Assembly: GCA_963837325.1 (NCBI GenBank)
Contig: CAWIMV010000001.1
Span: forward strand, 434,001-498,000
Length of the DNA: 64,000 nt
Source: CAVQKZ01 sp963837325
Lineage (GTDB): Bacteria > Actinomycetota > Actinomycetes > Mycobacteriales > Jatrophihabitantaceae
Direction: 5' to 3'
Shown piece by piece: positions 61,645 through 64,000 of this stretch (positions are counted from its first letter, which is position 1; each line of letters starts with the position of its first letter). A program made the translations under genes and the position numbers. The notes beneath the pieces were generated by a model. It ran no database searches. It was not told the origin of the DNA and saw only the letters and a list, made by a program, of their open reading frames with translations.

Positions 61645-62655
61645 GTGACAATAGAAACCGTTGCGGCAGCGAGCGACACGAACCTCAGCGCCGGAAAGGC
61701 AGCCGAGATGCTGCGGATCATGTTGTTGATCCGCAAGTTCGAGTCGGCGATGGTCGAGTTGTACCAGCGCAATCTGATCCCCGGCTTCATTCACCCCGCG
61801 ATCGGTGAGGAAGCGGTGCACGCCGGCGTGCAAGGCAATCTGAACGCTGTCGATCACGTGGCGGCGACACACCGCGGGCATGGCCAAGCGCTCGCGAAGG
61901 GCGTGGATCCATTGCGCATGATGGCCGAGGTGCTTGGCCGGCGCGACGGCCTGCTCGGCGGCGTAGCGGGATCGCTGCACATCGGCGACTGGGAAACCAA
62001 CGTGTTGCCGGCTTCGCCTTTAGTGGGCGGCAACATCGCCACGATGACCGGCGTGGGCCTGGCCCATAAGGCGACCGGCGACGGGGGCGTGGCGGTTGCG
62101 TATTTCGGCGACGGAGCAGCCAACCGCGGCTCGTTCCATGAGGCCGTCAACCTCGGTGCGATCTGGAAGTTGCCCGTCATCTACGCCGTGATCGACAACG
62201 GCTGGGCGATCTCGGTACCGCGTCCCGCCTCGACCTCCGGGGCGCTGATCGACCGCGCGGCCGGCTACGGCATCCCCGGTGACCTCGTAGACGGCAAAGA
62301 TGTCGCCGCCTGTTACGCCGCAGCTGGTCGCGCAGTTTCCCGGGCCCGCGCCGGAGACGGCCCCACATTGCTGATCTTCGACTGCCCTCGTGGTTACGGG
62401 CATGAGGAGGGCGACGCCCAGGACTATCGACCAAAGGAGGACTACGCGGCCGCTACCGCACGCGACCCGCTGCGGATCGCGACGGAAGATTTCCTGGAAC
62501 GCGGACTGCTCGCCCCGGGCGATGTCGATTCGATGACGGCAGACGTGGACGCCATGGTCAGACGGGCCGTCGAGTTTGGGCTCGCGAGCCCTGAGCCAGC
62601 CGCGGAGGACGCGTTCGCGCACGTGCGCCCCTCCCAGCGAGGAGCGACGCAATGA
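61645..62655 (+). CDS. 2-oxoacid dehydrogenase E1 alpha subunit
   Basis: 336 residues from a GTG after GGAAGGAAGG. Thiamine-diphosphate motif GDGAANRGSFHEAVNLGAIWKLPVIYAVIDN; HPAIGEEAVHAGVQ and THRGHGQALAKGVDP match the PdhA/AcoA group, nearest in style to acetoin or branched-chain enzymes. With the next gene it forms the alpha2-beta2 E1. It ends in an ATGA overlap with E1-beta. A second, fused E1 is encoded at 34391. Confidence 0.93.
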   Translation: MTIETVAAASDTNLSAGKAAEMLRIMLLIRKFESAMVELYQRNLIPGFIHPAIGEEAVHAGVQGNLNAVDHVAATHRGHGQALAKGVDPLRMMAEVLGRRDGLLGGVAGSLHIGDWETNVLPASPLVGGNIATMTGVGLAHKATGDGGVAVAYFGDGAANRGSFHEAVNLGAIWKLPVIYAVIDNGWAISVPRPASTSGALIDRAAGYGIPGDLVDGKDVAACYAAAGRAVSRARAGDGPTLLIFDCPRGYGHEEGDAQDYRPKEDYAAATARDPLRIATEDFLERGLLAPGDVDSMTADVDAMVRRAVEFGLASPEPAAEDAFAHVRPSQRGATQ

Positions 62656-63659
62656 AGTTCACCGTCCGCGACGCGGTCATCGAAGCGATGGACGAGGAGA
62701 TCGAACGCGACCCGACCGTCTTTTTGATGGGGCAGGACGTCGGCGCCATGGGCGGCAACTTCGCTACCACGCGCGGACTGTTCGCGAAGTACGGGCCTGG
62801 TCGAGTCAAAGACACGCCGATCTCGGAGGACGCGATGGTCGGCGCCGCTCTGGGTGCGGCGATCGCTGGGCAGCGGCCGATCGTCGAAGTGATGTTCTCC
62901 GCGTTCCTCGGGTGTTGCATGGACGAGATCGCCAACCACATGAGCCAGATCCACTACGTATCGCGGGGTGCCGCCGTCCCGCGGATGACGCTGCGCACCG
63001 TCAACGTGTTCGGTCGGTCGTCCGGATGTCACCACTCCGGACGGCCCGAGTCGTGGTTGATGCACCTGCCCGGTCTGGTCGTCCTCGCGCCGAGTTCGCC
63101 CGCCGACACCAAAGGCATGCTCAAATTCGCGATTCGCTCCGACGACCCTGTCGTTTTCATCGAGAACGCGATGTTGTACGGAGAATCGGGTCCACGCCCG
63201 CCGGCGGAGGAGTTGATTCCGTTTGGCCGTGCGTCAATCGTGCGTGCCGGCACCGACATCACCGTCCTCGCGTACTCCGGAGCCGTGCGCCGTGCCGTCG
63301 CCGCGGCGCAAGTGCTGGAACTCCGCGGCGTCAGCGTCGAGGTTGTCGATCTGCGCAGCCTGGCCCCTCTCGACACCGGGACGATCTTTACGTCCGTGGC
63401 GAAGACCGGACGGTTGATCACGCTGGGTGAGGACGTGCGCACAGCGGGGGTCGGTGCCGAACTCTGCGCCCTCGTGACCGAGAACCTGTTCGGCGACCTG
63501 CAGGCTGCTCCCGTCCGCATCTCCGCGGCGGACACGCCCGTGCCGTTCTCGCCCGTACTCGAAGAGGCGATCGCACCCACCGTCGCACAGGTCGTCTCGA
63601 CAGCCCTGGCGATGACCGGCATGCACGTCGAAGAAAGCGTCGGAGCATCTCGAGCCTGA
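62652..63659 (+). CDS. 2-oxoacid dehydrogenase E1 beta subunit
   Basis: 335 residues, ATG overlapping the E1-alpha stop. Transketolase-type pyrimidine-binding domain (MDEEIERDPTVFLMGQDVGAMGG, DTPISEDAMVGAALGAAIAGQRPIVEVMFSAF) and C-terminal domain (GRASIVRAGTDITVLAYSG, VEVVDLRSLAPLDTGTI). It lies upstream of an amine-oxidase-type flavoprotein, suggesting that a 2-oxoacid derived from an amino compound is the substrate. Confidence 0.93.
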   Translation: MKFTVRDAVIEAMDEEIERDPTVFLMGQDVGAMGGNFATTRGLFAKYGPGRVKDTPISEDAMVGAALGAAIAGQRPIVEVMFSAFLGCCMDEIANHMSQIHYVSRGAAVPRMTLRTVNVFGRSSGCHHSGRPESWLMHLPGLVVLAPSSPADTKGMLKFAIRSDDPVVFIENAMLYGESGPRPPAEELIPFGRASIVRAGTDITVLAYSGAVRRAVAAAQVLELRGVSVEVVDLRSLAPLDTGTIFTSVAKTGRLITLGEDVRTAGVGAELCALVTENLFGDLQAAPVRISAADTPVPFSPVLEEAIAPTVAQVVSTALAMTGMHVEESVGASRA

Positions 63660-63683
63660 TTCCAGCGAAACGGGGTGGAACCG

Positions 63684-64000
63684 ATGTCCCAACCGAGTCC
63701 AGACTTCGTCGTGATCGGTGCCGGCGTGGCCGGTGTGGCTGTCGCCGAACGCCTTGCTGCCCGCGGCGCGTCGGTGACGGTCGTCGAGGCAACCCAGGTA
63801 TGCGGGGGATCGAGCGCGCGGAACGCCGGCGGGGTCCGGCAGCAGTTCAGCCAGGAGATCAACATCCGGCTGGCTCGACGGACGGTCGCTTTGCTGGAGG
63901 GGCTTCGCGACCGCGGTACCGAACTCGGCTATCGGCAGGTCGGCTACCTATTCATGATTTCTCAGGCCGCTGCAGAGCCGTCGCTGAAGGATGCGATCCG
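63684..64000 (+). CDS. FAD-dependent oxidoreductase (DAO/glycine-oxidase type), partial
   Basis: The 5' 105 codons, from the ATG after GGGGTGGAACCG, are visible; the gene runs off the right edge. It has the FAD-binding VVIGAGVAGVAVAERLAARGASVTVVEA and the conserved SSARNAGGVRQQF that follows in D-amino-acid/sarcosine/glycine oxidases. Probably the fourth gene of the E2-E1 operon. It would make an oxoacid or imine from an amino acid, feeding the dehydrogenase. Confidence 0.85.
   Translation, partial: MSQPSPDFVVIGAGVAGVAVAERLAARGASVTVVEATQVCGGSSARNAGGVRQQFSQEINIRLARRTVALLEGLRDRGTELGYRQVGYLFMISQAAAEPSLKDAI

Overview
The window is high-GC DNA with frequent GTG starts and 1-4 bp gene overlaps. 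It looks like a chromosomal segment of a soil-type actinomycete; the species cannot be told from the sequence. No rRNA, intact tRNA, CRISPR array or replication origin is visible.

Layout. 1-2928: the 5' part of an NB-ARC-type regulatory ATPase (minus strand) and a secreted glycine-rich Ig-like protein. 3095-6908: a patch of genome decay. It holds a relic of a GH32 C-terminus, an IS110-family element, two small membrane proteins, a partial copy of the 3' end of a gene that lies 45 kb away, the 3' half of a tRNA-Pro(CGG) and a frameshifted tyrosine recombinase. The last two are what remains of an integrated element. 6916-16385: tandem secreted paralogues, a frameshifted TPR gene, an FBP zinc-finger protein, a TetR-controlled MacB/FtsX-type ABC exporter with two tandem operators, an aldo/keto reductase and another small secreted protein.

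16501-39788 reads as one large catabolic island. Two carbohydrate-type ABC importers (binding protein plus two permeases each, no ATPase) flank an SMP-30 lactonase, an amidase with a small coupled partner, and a ten-gene operon in which almost every stop overlaps or nearly touches the next start. That operon encodes a class III aminotransferase, three SDRs, a cysteine-rich protein of unknown function, a large FAD oxidoreductase, a VOC protein, a luciferase-like monooxygenase, a muconolactone-isomerase-like protein and a cytoplasmic GHL6-type glycoside hydrolase. An IclR regulator and a fused E1 of a 2-oxoacid dehydrogenase follow. A 15-bp motif, TRTC-N5-TTGAYA, occurs upstream of four transcription units: both importers, the IclR gene and the E1 gene. 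It is the best candidate for the IclR operator and ties the island together. I infer uptake and intracellular breakdown of a nitrogen-containing, probably glycosylated compound to a 2-oxoacid and then acyl-CoA. The substrate is unknown.

39823-51553: a large LuxR-type AAA regulator, a 48-residue acidic ORF, and two tandem giant secreted S53 (sedolisin-like) peptidases carrying carboxypeptidase-regulatory and Kelch domains. 51642-55447: an ArsR-like regulator divergent from an M20 and an S9 peptidase, with a perfect 9-bp inverted repeat between them. This could complete a protein/peptide utilisation module. 55633-64000: an SDR coupled to a large secreted clan GH-A-like hydrolase, another SDR, then E2-E1alpha-E1beta of a second 2-oxoacid dehydrogenase and the start of an FAD amine/amino-acid oxidase that runs off the end.
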